NCBI GenBank assembly: GCA_037349315.1
Contig: JBAIAC010000021.1
Span: 3,906,001-3,970,000 of the forward strand
From: Chelydra serpentina
Lineage: Eukaryota > Chordata > Testudines > Chelydridae
DNA length: 64,000 bases
Reading direction: 5' to 3'
The notes beneath the pieces are model-generated. The model was not told the DNA's origin. It did not search any database and worked only from the letters and a program-made list of their open reading frames with translations. Made by a program: the position numbers and the translations under genes. Of the stretch, positions 31,798-42,467 are shown one piece after another. Every line of letters begins with the position of its first letter. The stretch's first letter is position 1.

Positions 31798-32819
31798 CAT
31801 TCTGAAAGGGCATACAACCAAGCTAGTTTAACTCAGCCTGAATGTAGTTCTTTTGCCACTGAAACCTTGATTACACTTGTTGAAAAGATATCTTTGGTGT
31901 GTGACACTGTTCTTGTAGGTTAAAAGTGCTTTCGGAGTGCTTGTAGGATTTTACGTGGGTCAACCTGGTCTGCTGCTGACATAATCCAGATGCTGTTGGA
32001 CCATGTGGCAGCCCTTGATCATTACAGCTAACAGTGTGGCTGCTTTTTATTTTGTTTTCCTTTTTATCCTGCTTGTTCAGGGACCGGGATTTGGAATGTC
32101 ACCAGGATTTTTGTTAGATTTGGGAGGAGGAGATTTTTATCAGTAAATGTCAGTAAACGTCAATTTCTCCCAACACACACAAACCGATGACAAATTATTG
32201 CCACCAGTTATAACTGAAATTTACATATAGGCAAAATAAGAAAAATGCTGCTGGAGAACTACTTAGAATTCAATTTAAGAATATTCACTTTGTATATTTT
32301 GACATGTGATCTTGACAATTTGTGTTTTAATGGTTATAAACATTTAATTTTTTGAATTTCAACATGTCATTAAATAAGCATTGTCTGACACACATGCAAT
32401 TTCCTGAAATTGCAAAAATGTAAATTGATAAGAATAGAAAACAATGTTTAAAACCCACACACTAGTGCAATTGTGGAAACTTAAATCGACAACAATCTAA
32501 AAAAAATGCTTTAAAATAAGCATAGATATTATCCAGTGAAATTAGAAAAAAAAGAAAACTCAGTCCTGACAAGTCTAATTATTGTTTCCTCTTTGAGTTT
32601 TGTTTTTCTGCAATATTCTTAATTTTGAATCTCAGGTACCTGCAGGAGCTGACTAACTCCTGACACCATACTCAGTGTTCTAGCACAAGAGAAAAAGCCA
32701 AGGTAGCATGACAGTCTGGTTTTATTCCTTCTACCACATCTACAGTCCTCTTTCATCAGGCAATTACTGACCGTAGAGTTCTCTGCATTCCTAAACATTA
32801 CCGTATATGAGCATCCTAT
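31798..32819. other. Intergenic, AT-rich, nothing recognised
   Basis: No coding or repeat family identified on either strand. Confidence 0.4.
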
Positions 32820-33480
32820 CATACAATTGTAACAGCCCTCTGCGCTGGGGAGAGACCCTGCTAATGCGCTGGCTGTAGGGCAGAGCCAGCCTATGGGGGC
32901 AGAAACCCTATCAATGTCTGCATTGAGGAGGGGGTATGAGGGCAGATCACTTAGCCCCCAGTAGCCTCCCTCTGCGACAATGGAGAGACCCCATCAATGT
33001 GAGGAGAGCTCCAGAGCCAGCGACAGCCACTGGGCCATGGTGCTGGGGGGCCAGGGATGTGAACTGGGCACCTGGTGCTGCCCTGGGTCTGCAATCAGCC
33101 AGTGGGGGAGGGGCAGGGTGTCAGAGGCAGCCCCTGCACTCATGGGGCAATGACCCACCCAGCTTAGTCTATGCTAGTCCCTGAGGCTGGGATGGCTCAG
33201 TTGCAACACTGTCCAGCTGCTATTAATTGTGGGGATGATTTTATTCCTAACCACAGTGGCTGGGGGCAGTTGGCGCCACTCCAGCCCTTAGTCCCCAGGG
33301 AGACCTGGTTGCGACTCATCTGCCAGTGTAGAGCTGGCTATTCACCCTGGGGGATGAGTGGAGATGCCTCCTGGTCATATACTGCCAATACAAACACAAG
33401 TGCTGGAGTCGTGCAACGGTGCACTGGGCTGCCCCCAGGCCTGCCCCCAGCATTCCAGAGTGGCTGCATCTCAGCCTCAT
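32820..33480 (+). repeat. Inner inverted duplication, right arm
   Basis: Inverted partner of 25920-26830. It runs into the 65-bp satellite. Non-coding. Confidence 0.65.
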
Positions 33481-33494
33481 CTTAGCCCCAGGCT

Positions 33495-34200
33495 GAAGGA
33501 TCTCTGCCTAAACAGCCCCCACATCCCACCCCAGAATCAGCAGCATCTCTGCACCATGCAAGGTGTTCCTGTATAAACAGCTGCCATGCTCCACCCCAGC
33601 GGTGGCTGCAACTCAACAGCGGGCAAAGGATCCGTGTATAAACAGCCTCTGCAGCCCACCCTGGAGGCAGCTGCATCTCATTAAGGGATGAGGGACCCTG
33701 TATAAACAGACCCCAGGCCCCACCCCAGAATCAGCTGCATCTCAATGCCCGGCAAAGGATCCTTGGATAAAGAGCCCCCAGCACACCAGAATAAGCTGCA
33801 TCACAAAACTGGGCAAGGGATCCCTGTATAAACAGACCCCAGGCCCCACCCCAGAGTTAGCAGCATCTCAGCTTTGGCTGAAGGATCCTTGCGGGGGAGG
33901 GATAGCTCAGTGGTTTGAGCATTGGCCTGCTAAACCCAGGGTTGTGAGTTCAATCCTTGGGGGGGGGCATTTAAGGATCTGAGGCAAAAATTGGGGATTG
34001 GTCCTGCTTTGAGCAGGGGGTTGGACTAGATGACCTCCTAAGGTCCCTTCCAACCCTGAGATTCTATGATAAACAGCCCCTGCACCCCACCCCAGAGGTA
34101 CCTTTGTCTTAGGATGGACTGAAAGAACCTGTGTAAGGAACCACTGGAGTCAGCTGCATCTCAGCACCCCGAAAGGGCTCCCTGTACAAACAGCCTCCAT
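33495..34200 (+). repeat. 65-bp tandem satellite, interrupted by a SINE
   Basis: 'tataaacag' recurs at about 33509, 33574, 33639, 33703, 33768 and 33829, spacing 61-65 bp, with 'ccaccccagaatcagctgca' in most units. The array resumes after a SINE (33889-34068), with units near 34070 and 34185. Degenerate units indicate an old array. Confidence 0.75.
33889..34068 (+). repeat. Cry I-type SINE inside the satellite
   Basis: 'gagggatagctcagtggttt', 'gttgtgagttcaatcc', 'ggttggactagatgacctcc' and the terminal 'gattctatga' are all present. It splits one satellite unit between 'ggatccttg' and 'ataaacag'. Confidence 0.9.
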
Positions 34201-34760
34201 GCTGACCCCACCTCATCTCGGTGCTGAGCAAGGGACGTCTCTGGGCAGCAGGACCCCAGCGAGCGGGGGAGGGGCAGCAGCAGCACCCCGCAGTTGCATG
34301 ATGGGAAACGTCTCCTCCCTCCACCCCCACCCCCGCATCCGGTCCAATAACTTCTGGCTGAGCCCGAGCAGAGCCTGGCGAAAGAGGCGGACAGACCCCC
34401 CGGCTGGAGCAGCTGCCGCATCCCTAGGGACGCGGTTCCCAGGGTGATTCCCCGGCCCAGGTAACCAGGGGCCCCTTATTCCCAGCCTGGAGGGGTCCCG
34501 CTCTCAGCCAGTGGATCTGGCTCCGCCTTTGTCTGCGAACTGAAAGCGACCTCTGCTCCCAGCCCCTGGAGCCACCGAGGCAGAGCTCCGGCAGGGCAGG
34601 GAGGGGAGCAGCGAGCCCGGGGGGATCCCGGCCGGGTTGGGTGACTGCGGACGGGACAGGGGCGCACACGCAGGCCGGAGAGGGACCGCGGGAGGGTGGG
34701 AGCAGCGCTGGCTGCAGGCAGAAGCAGACGCGTTCACAAGGGGCTCCGTGGGAGCCGGCT
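34200..34760 (+). promoter_or_regulatory. CpG-dense block, candidate promoter of gene copy 2
   Basis: Dozens of CpG dinucleotides lie within about 550 bp, in a window where CpG is otherwise sparse outside GC-rich mobile elements. It contains 'gcatgatgggaaacg' and a possible exon end 'cccggcccag' before GTAACC near 34460. It lies 5.8 kb upstream of the copy 2 SCAN exon on the same strand. Use as a first untranslated exon is inference. Confidence 0.4.
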
Positions 34761-34882
34761 GGGAGATTTGGGTTTGTGTGTGGAAATAAGGCAAATAGTA
34801 TTTGTAGGGGGTGGGAGAGGGGAAGTGGGGGCCCAAAAATATTCCTGGTGGCACGCACAGGGACAGTGGAAAGGGGTGGGAA

Positions 34883-35345
34883 AGCCCCCCCCCCCCCCCC
34901 CGAGAGAGAGACCGGGCGCCCGTGACAGGGAGAGAAAGTGTGTGTGTGTGTGTGAGAGAGAGGTGGGCAGAAAGCGTGTGTGTGTTGGTGTGACAGGCCG
35001 AGAGCATGTGACAGGCAGAGAGCGTGTGTGCAGGTCTGCTGGGCAGAATGTGTGTTTGTGTGACGGGCAGAAAGGATGTGTGTGCGCACATGTAACAGGA
35101 CGAGAATACGTGTGTGTCATGGCAGACTGTTTGTGTGCATGTGTGACATGCAGAGAGTATGTGTGTGCACATGTGACAGGGAGAGAGAGAGAGCACATGT
35201 GTGTATGTGTGCCAGGCAACTTGGGTGTGTTTGTGTGGTGGGCAGAGAGCACATGTGTGTGCATTCATTGTATATGACGTGTGTGCCAGGCGAAGGGTGT
35301 ATGTGTGTGTTAGAGAGAGACAGATGGCAGAGTGTATGTGTGTTA
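34883..35345 (+). repeat. Poly-C run and GT-rich degenerate minisatellite
   Basis: A run of about 16 C is followed by alternating gtgtgtg and 'gacaggcagagagc(g/a)' blocks with loose 25-40 bp periodicity. The open frames across it (HTHT or CVCV types) are by-products of the repeat. Confidence 0.75.
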
Positions 35346-36122
35346 CATGAATTTATTGGAATATATGGACTTAAAGAGTCACAGGTGTACAATATTAAAC
35401 ATTTTTAAACAACGTGCAGGGTTTGGTAGTAATAGTACTTAGTACCCTGGCAAACACCCCATTAAACATTCTTTTAATCCTTCATTAAAGATACAAAAAA
35501 GGAAGGGACAACAGTTAAAGGTTTGACATGTAAAGTACCAAATAAACCTTTTATTTTAACAATGTTTTTCTTTTCTTTTTTTTAAAGCTGGAAGGAGTTT
35601 CTAAAACGAATGCTTCTCCCCCCATCCCCATATCATTTGACAGACATTTAGATGGTATTAAAGATAGTAATAACTGTCAAAAAGTTAAGAGAAATGGGCT
35701 GGAGCTGTTATTGTTAGTGAAGTTTGATTTTTGTTATGTAAAAGGCAAAGCAAGACGTGCACACGTCAGGGGACAGAAAAGAACAGCAGAGATAGAACGT
35801 GCAGTTTCTGTCTTTGTCATTTTGACTTACTTGCAATTTCACTGTTAGAAAACCACGTGTTGCCCATCACACACGTCTGATCAGTCACACCCAAGCCCTG
35901 GCAAACTTGGACCAGTATTGGGCTGTTTAGGGCATTGCTTTTAGCTGCCTTTTTGGTCAGAGGTTTACAGCTGTATTGCAAAATATACACCCTTTGCTGG
36001 CTAAGCCAGACTCTCATTAAACAGAAGGCAAAAGAAGAGGGATAGGAAAGAAGAAGTAAGAAGGGGAAGGAAAAGAACACATAGGGGCGGGGGGGGGGGG
36101 GGGTTTGACGACAGAGTCTTAC
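35346..36122. other. Intergenic, nothing recognised
   Basis: AT-rich sequence ending in a poly-G run near 36090. No gene. Confidence 0.4.
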
Positions 36123-36130
36123 GTCCCAGG

Positions 36131-36596
36131 CATAGGCGCCGACTCCGTGGGTTCTCCGGGGCTGGAGCACCCACAGGGAAAAATTGGTGGGTGCAGAGCA
36201 CCCACCGGCAGCTCCCCTGCCCCCCGTCCCCCGCCCAGCTCACCTCTGCCTCCTCCCCCGAGGCGCTGCTGCTCCGCTTCTCCCCCCTCCCTCCCGGGCT
36301 TGCTGCGAGAATCAGCTGTTTGGTGCGCGGCAAGCCTGGGAGGGAGGGGGGAGAAGCGGCGCCTCGAGGGAGGAGGTGGAGGCGAGCTGGGCGGGGGAGG
36401 CCGGCAGGGAAGCTGCCAGTGAGTGCTCTGCTTCTCCCCACTCCGTCCCAGGCTTACAAGCCTGGGGGTGGTGGAGGGGAAAGGTGGTGTGCTCAGGGGA
36501 GGAGGTGGGGGCAGGGATTTGGGGAAGGGGTGGAGTTGGGACGGGGACAGGGGGGGTGTGAGCACCCACCGGCGCCAACTAAAGTCGGTGCCTATG
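36131..36596. mobile_element. MITE of the CATAGGCGCCGAC family, copy C
   Basis: Ends CATAGGCGCCGACTCC and AAGTCGGTGCCTATG, flanked by GTCCCAGG (36123-36130, 36597-36604). Same hairpin end as copy B. Confidence 0.88.
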
Positions 36597-36604
36597 GTCC
36601 CAGG

Positions 36605-37184
36605 TGGTGTTTGGGATTCAGCCACAGCCAGGGGAGGTGGTGAGTCATCTGGGTCCCTTTTTTTGCCTGAGTCTGGTCAGAAAATCTTTTAGGATCAGGA
36701 TGACAAAGGCCCAACAGTGTCATGGTGGATCCTGGTCATCCAGGAGACAGTGTGGTCAGGCAGTCACGGTGATAAAGCTTGCTCCTTCCTGCTCGTCTCT
36801 CTTTGCCAATTTTCCTGCCAACGTCCTTTTTTTTTTTTTTAGGACCTTGTTGCAGTGTATGCACACCCCATCCCCCTTTTGGGGTGGATCTTGGGTGAAG
36901 GGGCATCCACCAGACTGTCCTCATGCTTAAGACAGCACAGCTCACAGGTTAGGGTCAATACAGCTGCCTTCAGGTGCAAGGCTGTACAGCCTAATGGCCA
37001 GAGTCAGGGGCCACTTGGGGAAGTGAAGGTTGACAGCCAGGGTAGGGGGCCCAGGCCCTCCCTGCTCCACCAGGTCCCGGCCCAGGGCCTTGTCAGCAGT
37101 GAGTGTGGTCACCACCCTGTCAGCAGGGATCCTACCGCAACACGCTGACCTTCCTCAGGTGGGAGATACCATTCTCTCCGCTCA
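36605..37184. other. Intergenic, nothing recognised
   Basis: A T-rich run at about 36828 is the only marked feature; no coding signal. Confidence 0.35.
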
Positions 37185-38002
37185 TAGACTCATAGACTTT
37201 TAGGTCAGAAGGGACCATTATGATCATCTAGTCTGACCTCCTGCACAATGCAGGCCACAGAATCTCACCCACCCACTCCTGGAATAATCCTCTCACCTAT
37301 GTCTCAGCTATTGAAGTCCTCAAATCATGGTTTAAAGACTTCAAGATGCAGAGAATCCTCCGGTAAGTGACCCGTGCCCCATGCTGCAGAGGAAGGCAAA
37401 AAAACCTCCAGGGCCTCTGCCAATCTACCCTGGAGGAAAATTCCTTCCCGACCCCAAATATGGCGATCAGCTGAACCCCGAGCATGTGGGCAAGACTCAC
37501 CAGCCAGACACCCAGGAAAAAGTTCTCTGTAGTAACTTCTAACATCCCATCATTGACCATTGGTCCTATTTACCACTGATGGCAATTAATTGACCTTTGA
37601 CTAAGATCATGTTATCCCATCAAACCATCCCCTCCATAAACGTATCTAGCTTAATCTTGAAGCCAGTTAGGTCTTTTGCCCCCACTGCTTCCCTTGGAAG
37701 GCTGTTCCAGAACTTCACTCCTCTGATGGTTAGAAACCTTCGTCTAATTTCCAGTCTAAACTTCCTGATGGCCAGTTTATATCCATTTGTTCTTGTGTCC
37801 ACATTGGTACTGAGCTGAAATAATTCCTCTCCCTCCCTGGTATTTATCCCTCTGATATATTTAAAGAGAGCAATCATATCTCCCCTCAGCCTTCTTTTGG
37901 TTAAGGTAAACAAACCAAGCTCCTTGAGTCTCCTTTCATACGACAGGTTTTCCATTCCTCGGATCATCCTAGTGGCCCTTCTTTGTACCTGTTCCCTGAG
38001 CC
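37185..38002 (-). mobile_element. CR1 LINE 3' end, 0.8 kb
   Basis: Inverted CR1 3' UTR ('tcatagacttttaggtcaga') is followed, reading minus from 37967, by the ORF2 C-terminus. This shows ENLSYERRLKELGLFTLTKR, then the RLRGDMIALFKYIRG block, then the RRRFLTIRGVKFWNSLPRE end. The 116-codon frame is open but lacks the reverse transcriptase core. Confidence 0.88.
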
Positions 38003-38636
38003 ACTTCCTACTGTCTCTCCTAAAACCAGGATCTGTATGTCGTCAGGGTCTCCGGGCTCCTGGCACAGGTCACTCCCTGGGATTCTGACTCCAGTCGGCC
38101 CGCCGGCAACAACAGGTCTCGGGTCTGGTCCTTGGGATCTTTGGTTCCCACAATCAGGTGCTGAAGCAGCTCCTGGACTGGAGCCTCCACCGAGCTCCCT
38201 TTTATACTAAAGCAGCAGTCGGGGCATGCCCAGAAAGGTCTGAGGGGTGGGACTTCCTTTGCCCACAGTGTGAGGTTAACCCTTTCTTGCCTAGTGTGGG
38301 GTATGCACACCCCATCACAGACCCCAAAAGGGGAGTGATGGGTGGAATAGCCCATCCCCTCATTATTTTGCCCACCAATAGGCCCAATATCTGACACCAA
38401 TTTTGGTTCATTGACTTCTGGTCCCAGGCATGACTGTAACACAGTTTTGAATTAGATCAGTAGGCCTTTTTGTTTAGATTAGTTCAGGCTTTCTGCCTCC
38501 CTTTTGCACGTTTTCCCACCATCGTATATTGTTAGAGGTTATTGTAACACGTTTGTAAACTTTTGTTTACTTTTTCACAGTTAGGCTCACAATAATTGCT
38601 AGGCCCCAATTGTTCCAAAGGTGTGTATGTGTGTGA
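38003..38636. other. Intergenic, possible LTR-like sequence
   Basis: A TATA-like 'cttttatactaaag' near 38210 and C-rich text could be an LTR piece, but I found no boundaries. Confidence 0.3.
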
Positions 38637-38760
38637 CAGGGTGACCAGATGTCCCAATTTTATAGGGACAGTCCCAATATTTGGGGCTTTGTCTTATATG
38701 GGCCCCTATTACTTCCCACCCTCTGTCCCAATTTTTCACACTGGCTATCTGGTCACCCTA
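38637..38760. mobile_element. Second copy of the TAGGGTGACCAG MITE
   Basis: Left CAGGGTGACCAGATGTCCC and right GGTCACCCTA. Flanks GTGTGTGA and GTGCGAGA match at six of eight bases. Confidence 0.75.
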
Positions 38761-38764
38761 GTGC

Positions 38765-38769
38765 GAGAT

Positions 38770-38802
<33 letters not shown>

Positions 38803-39120
38803 TGGCAAGAGAGCATGTGAGTACAAAGACAATATTTTAGTGGGGAGAGGGTCTGTGAGGGGCAGGAGCATGTGTGGAGGACATGCAAGAGAGGTGAAGG
38901 CCAAGAACATGGCGGGGGGGGGGAGGGGTGACACTAAAACAAGGTGCATGTGAGAAGTGTGTTTGGGTGAGGGGTGGCCACGTAGGTGAGGGGATGTGTG
39001 TGTATGTGTTGGGAGGGATACAGTGGGAGGTGTGCTCATATGTGAGGAGGCAAAGACTCATGAGAAGACGTGTGTGTGAGTGCAGTGGGGAAATGTGGGG
39101 GGGGCGGGGGGCGGGGGGGG
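38765..39120 (+). repeat. GT/GA-rich simple and minisatellite sequence
   Basis: Starts with about 11 TG units and 'gagagagagaga', then 'gtgtgtgtatgtgttggg' blocks and a poly-G run to 39120. It resembles the 34.9-35.3 kb array. Confidence 0.7.
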
Positions 39121-39659
39121 GACATGGATGCTGGGATCCCGTTCTCCTCGCCTGCGGGTTCAGATCAGTTGAATGCTGTCAGAGCTGGTGCATAACCCTC
39201 CCCCGGGCCCTTGCACAAGAAGGGGTTGTGGTCATTTCCACCAGCCAGTTTCCCCATGTAGACAGATCCTAATAACCCAGCAACGGGCATGGAGGAGCCT
39301 GTCTGTGCTGGGTGGGGCAGGGAGCTGAGGGAATGGGAGGTGGATGGGGAGGTTAGACAGGGGCCTGTCTGTGCTGGATCGGGGCAGAGAGCCGGGGGTA
39401 TGAGTGAGGGAGATGGGCAGGGGTCTTTCAGTTATGACTTTTTCTCTGGAAGCTCTGCATATGTGGTATGAACCATGCAAATCCTGCCAGCATTGGGAAC
39501 TTTCACTCACTCCCTTGTTCAAAGTGAGGCGGAAATACGCTCCCTGTTAACATCGTGTGTGAGCATCCCACAGGCCTTCATGCACTTATCTTCACACACC
39601 ACAGTGAGCCAGGGCAGGGCTACTGTCCCCATGGTACAGGTGGGGAAACTGAGGCAGGG

Positions 39660-39925
39660 AGAGACTAAGGCCTGGTCTTCCCTTCAAAGCTTTACCGGCA
39701 CAGCTCGGGAGGGTGTGATACTATTACCGACATAGCTATATCAGTAAATGCCCTAGTGTAGATGCAGTTACACTGGTAGAGCTTATACCAGACACCAAAC
39801 CAGCATAAGCTTTATCGGTGCTATATGGTTTATACCAACATAACTGCATCCCCACTACAGGGTATTGGCGGTGTAGCTATGCTGACGTAATCATACCACA
39901 AACCCCACCTCATGTAGACGAGACT
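39660..39925. mobile_element. Harbinger-type MITE in arm 2 flank
   Basis: Begins 'ggcctggtcttcccttcaaa' after TAA and ends 'catgtagacgaga'. It lies in a stretch (39480-39930) that has no counterpart in arm 1 at about 19645. Preceded by a MIR-like 'ggtggggaaactgaggcagg'. Confidence 0.6.
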
Positions 39926-39929
39926 AGAG

Positions 39930-40512
39930 TGACTGTCCCAGGCTCACACACACAGTCTGACAGAGCAGAGAAATGAACTCGGCTTTCCCAGGTCCCCGGC
40001 TCATGCCCTTCATTGCCCCTCTGGGACGATTCTCTAACAAGGAGAGGTGGTCACTAGCTGGCTGTAAGAACACAGCTTGTCTGGCTGGGAAGGGTGCGTC
40101 CACACTAGGAGAACAGGAGTGTTAGTGAACACGAGGCACAATCCCAGGGACGACTCGGCCGTTGTCGTTTTTACCAGGAGTGAGCAGGGTGAGCTAAGCG
40201 CTCACATCCCTCAGTACCATGGAATTGCCCCCTCACTGTGTTTCCCTTGCCCTCTCAGGAGCTGCGGGAGAAGCCCCTCTTTCCAGACAGCAGCATTGCC
40301 GGCTCCAGGAGGTCGCTCTGGTTTTGCGAGACAGTTTGTGCCTCTGGACCCTCGCACCTGATCCCCAACCCGGCTCACGTGGTGTCAAAAACGAGGCACT
40401 GAGGTAGGAAGCCAGAGGCTGGATGCTTCCTGCCAGGGGCATGAATGAGACAGAAAGGCCTGGGGTCTGGGCTCATCCCCTGCTGGGATAAGGACACCCC
40501 CGGGGAGCAGCC
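39930..40512 (+). promoter_or_regulatory. 5' flank / leader of gene copy 2
   Basis: Almost identical, inverted, to 19059-19645. Contains the same 17-codon upstream ORF (40441-40491) and the same possible acceptor just before it. Weaker similarity to arm 1 continues back to about 39235. Confidence 0.45.
40441..40491 (+). promoter_or_regulatory. Upstream ORF, copy 2
   Basis: Seventeen codons from ATG to TAA, ending 21 nt before the main ATG, matching copy 1. Confidence 0.45.
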
Positions 40513-41571
40513 ATGGCTGCAGGGCAGGGGGCAGAGGGGGCCCTGGACCTGCAGTTTCAGATCCAGGTGGAGCAGTCGGTGTGCCCCGCTGGGCTGAAGG
40601 ATCAGCAGGTCTCAGCTGGGCCCGAGCCGGACGCGGGATTGGAGCGGTCGGGCGGGCTGCCTATTGTGGTGCAGTCCGGCACCATTGGGGAGCTGCTGAG
40701 ATGGGTGGCGCCGCAGCAGGCCCGGTACGCGTCGCAGAAGGAGATGCTGCAGCACTGGGAGGACGTCTGGCAGGAGGTGCTGCAGGCCCTGCGCATCCTC
40801 CCGGAGGTGGGGCCGGCTCCGGCCTGCGCCCTCAGGCATGGAGAGCCAGAACTGACGCCCCCACCCGAAGTTGTGCCAGCACCGACTTGTGCACGTGGGT
40901 GTGAAAACCCCGCCTCCCAGGGGGGCACTGAGTCACCCAGGGGTCTGGAGCAGGCTGGGATCGAGCTGAAGGAGGAGACGGCACCGTGCCGAGAGGAGCA
41001 GCTGTCAGCCACGCAGACCCCTGCCGAGGTTAATCCAACTCCAGCACCTACATGGGGGACCCTGCAGCTGCCCCAGCTGGCACCAGAGGACGATATCGAG
41101 GCCTATCTGGCCACCTTTGAGCAGGTGGCTGACGCCTGCCAGTGGCCGAGAGGGGAGTGGACAGGCCGACTGGAGCCGTACCTCACCGGGAAAGCCCAGC
41201 TGGCCTATGGGAGCCTAGACATCACAGAGACAAGTGACTATGGGAAGGTGAAGGCAACCATCCTGCGTCGCTATGGGATCAGCCCGGAGACACAGCGCAG
41301 GCGCTTCAGGGAATTCTGCTACCAGGAGGCCGAGGGGCCCCGGGAGGCTTACAGCCGCCTCCAGGAGCTCTGCCATCGCTGGCTGGAGCCGCAGAGCCGC
41401 ACCACGGAGCAGATCCTGGAGCTGCTGATCCTGGAGCAGTTCCTGACCATCCTGCCGGAGGAAATGCAGAGCTGGGTCTGGGAACGTGGCCCTGAGACCT
41501 GTGCCCAGGCGGTGGCTCTGACAGAGGGGTTCCAGGTGGGGCAGCCAGAGGCCGAATGGCCAGGGCTACAG
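40513..41571 (+). CDS. SCAN-KRAB-zinc-finger gene copy 2, exon 1: capsid-like segment plus SCAN domain
   Basis: ATG in context gcagccATGG; 353 codons, ending in phase 0 before GTGAGT. The domain order equals copy 1: a low-complexity acidic and proline-rich region (1-180), a Gag capsid N-lobe-like segment (about 184-256) and a SCAN domain (262-343) with the conserved [21 protein letters not shown] and [19 protein letters not shown] motifs. The one protein change from copy 1 is Arg288 to His, next to the conserved W290. The silent changes visible between copies are few (at least three). The predicted role is dimerisation of a DNA-binding repressor. No reverse transcriptase or protease follows, so this is a host gene exon rather than a live retroelement. 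Confidence 0.92.
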
Positions 41572-41707
41572 GTGAGTGTTTAACTCCGCTTATCTCGGTG
41601 AGGGACCAGGGTGGAAATGGGAGATAAACCATGGAAGCCCAGGGGAGCCAGGGTTCCTCTATTTGTCCCTGTAAAGTCTTTGTCCAACATGTTCAAGAAT
41701 CTCCATG

Positions 41708-42035
41708 CACAGGCGCCGACTTTCTCTGGCGCCGGTGGGAGCTCACGCCCAGCGTCGGGGGCGGGGCCCCGCCCCCGACGCCGGGCCCCGCCCCCGACGC
41801 CGGGTGACGTTGCGGGGCCCCGCCCCCGACGCCGACGCAACGTCGCCCAGCGTCAGGGGCGGGGCCCCGCAACGTCTCCCAGTGCTAAGGTAAGATGGCG
41901 GCGGGCCCCGGGGTTGGTGGGGAGCTGGCCGCGGGTCCCGGGGATGGTGGGGAGCTGTCGGTGGGTGCGGAGCACCCACCAATTTTTCCCTGTGGGTGCT
42001 CCAGCCCCGGAGCACCCACGAAGTCGGCGCCTATG
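41708..42035. mobile_element. MITE of the CATAGGCGCCGAC family, copy D (intron 1 of gene copy 2)
   Basis: Ends CACAGGCGCCGACTT and GAAGTCGGCGCCTATG, flanked by TCTCCATG (41700-41707, 42036-42043). The arm 1 intron carries the unfilled site 'gaatctccatggagtgtggg', so this insertion came after the gene duplication. The interior is CpG-dense with tandem 'ggggccccgcccccgacgcc'. Confidence 0.92.
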
Positions 42036-42347
42036 TCTCCATGGAGTGTGGGTGCTTTAGAGTTTGGGATAAAGATAACAGCTGTGTTATCTTTAGCACA
42101 TTCCCCCTGGAAACCAGGCCCCACCTGTCTACCAGCTGGGTAACTAAAAACTGTAATGCCTCAAGTTAGCAGCCACTCATGGGCATCTGAGAGCTTGGGG
42201 ACTTATGTGGCCCCAACAACTTAGAAGCATCAACGGGAGAGACCTTGACTAGCGAGAGCAGCCAGTGATGCTAATCAGGGGATTCTGAAGGAGTGAATTC
42301 ATCACACATTGCATCTCAGACACACCTGTGCTAAGATGTCCCGACAG

Positions 42348-42467
42348 CAGGGCCGGCTCTAGGCACCAGCAAAACAAGCAGGTGCTTGGGGCGGCATTTG
42401 GCACCGGCCATGCCGCCCCTAGAAATGTGCCCCTGCTGCCCCAGCTCACCTCCGCCTGCTCCCCTGA
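42348..42467. mobile_element. Truncated hAT element, CAGGGCCGGCT end
   Basis: Starts CAGGGCCGGCTCTAGGCACC, the same terminus as the right end of the 46303-47013 element. It breaks off where the SINE begins. Confidence 0.65.

Noticed and set aside
33495..34200. CRISPR-like spaced repeats
   Set aside because: The 65-bp units are degenerate tandem satellite without unique spacers, and the DNA is vertebrate.
34424..35408. Open frames rich in His-Thr or Cys-Val
   Set aside because: They are read-throughs of GT-rich simple repeats, not proteins.
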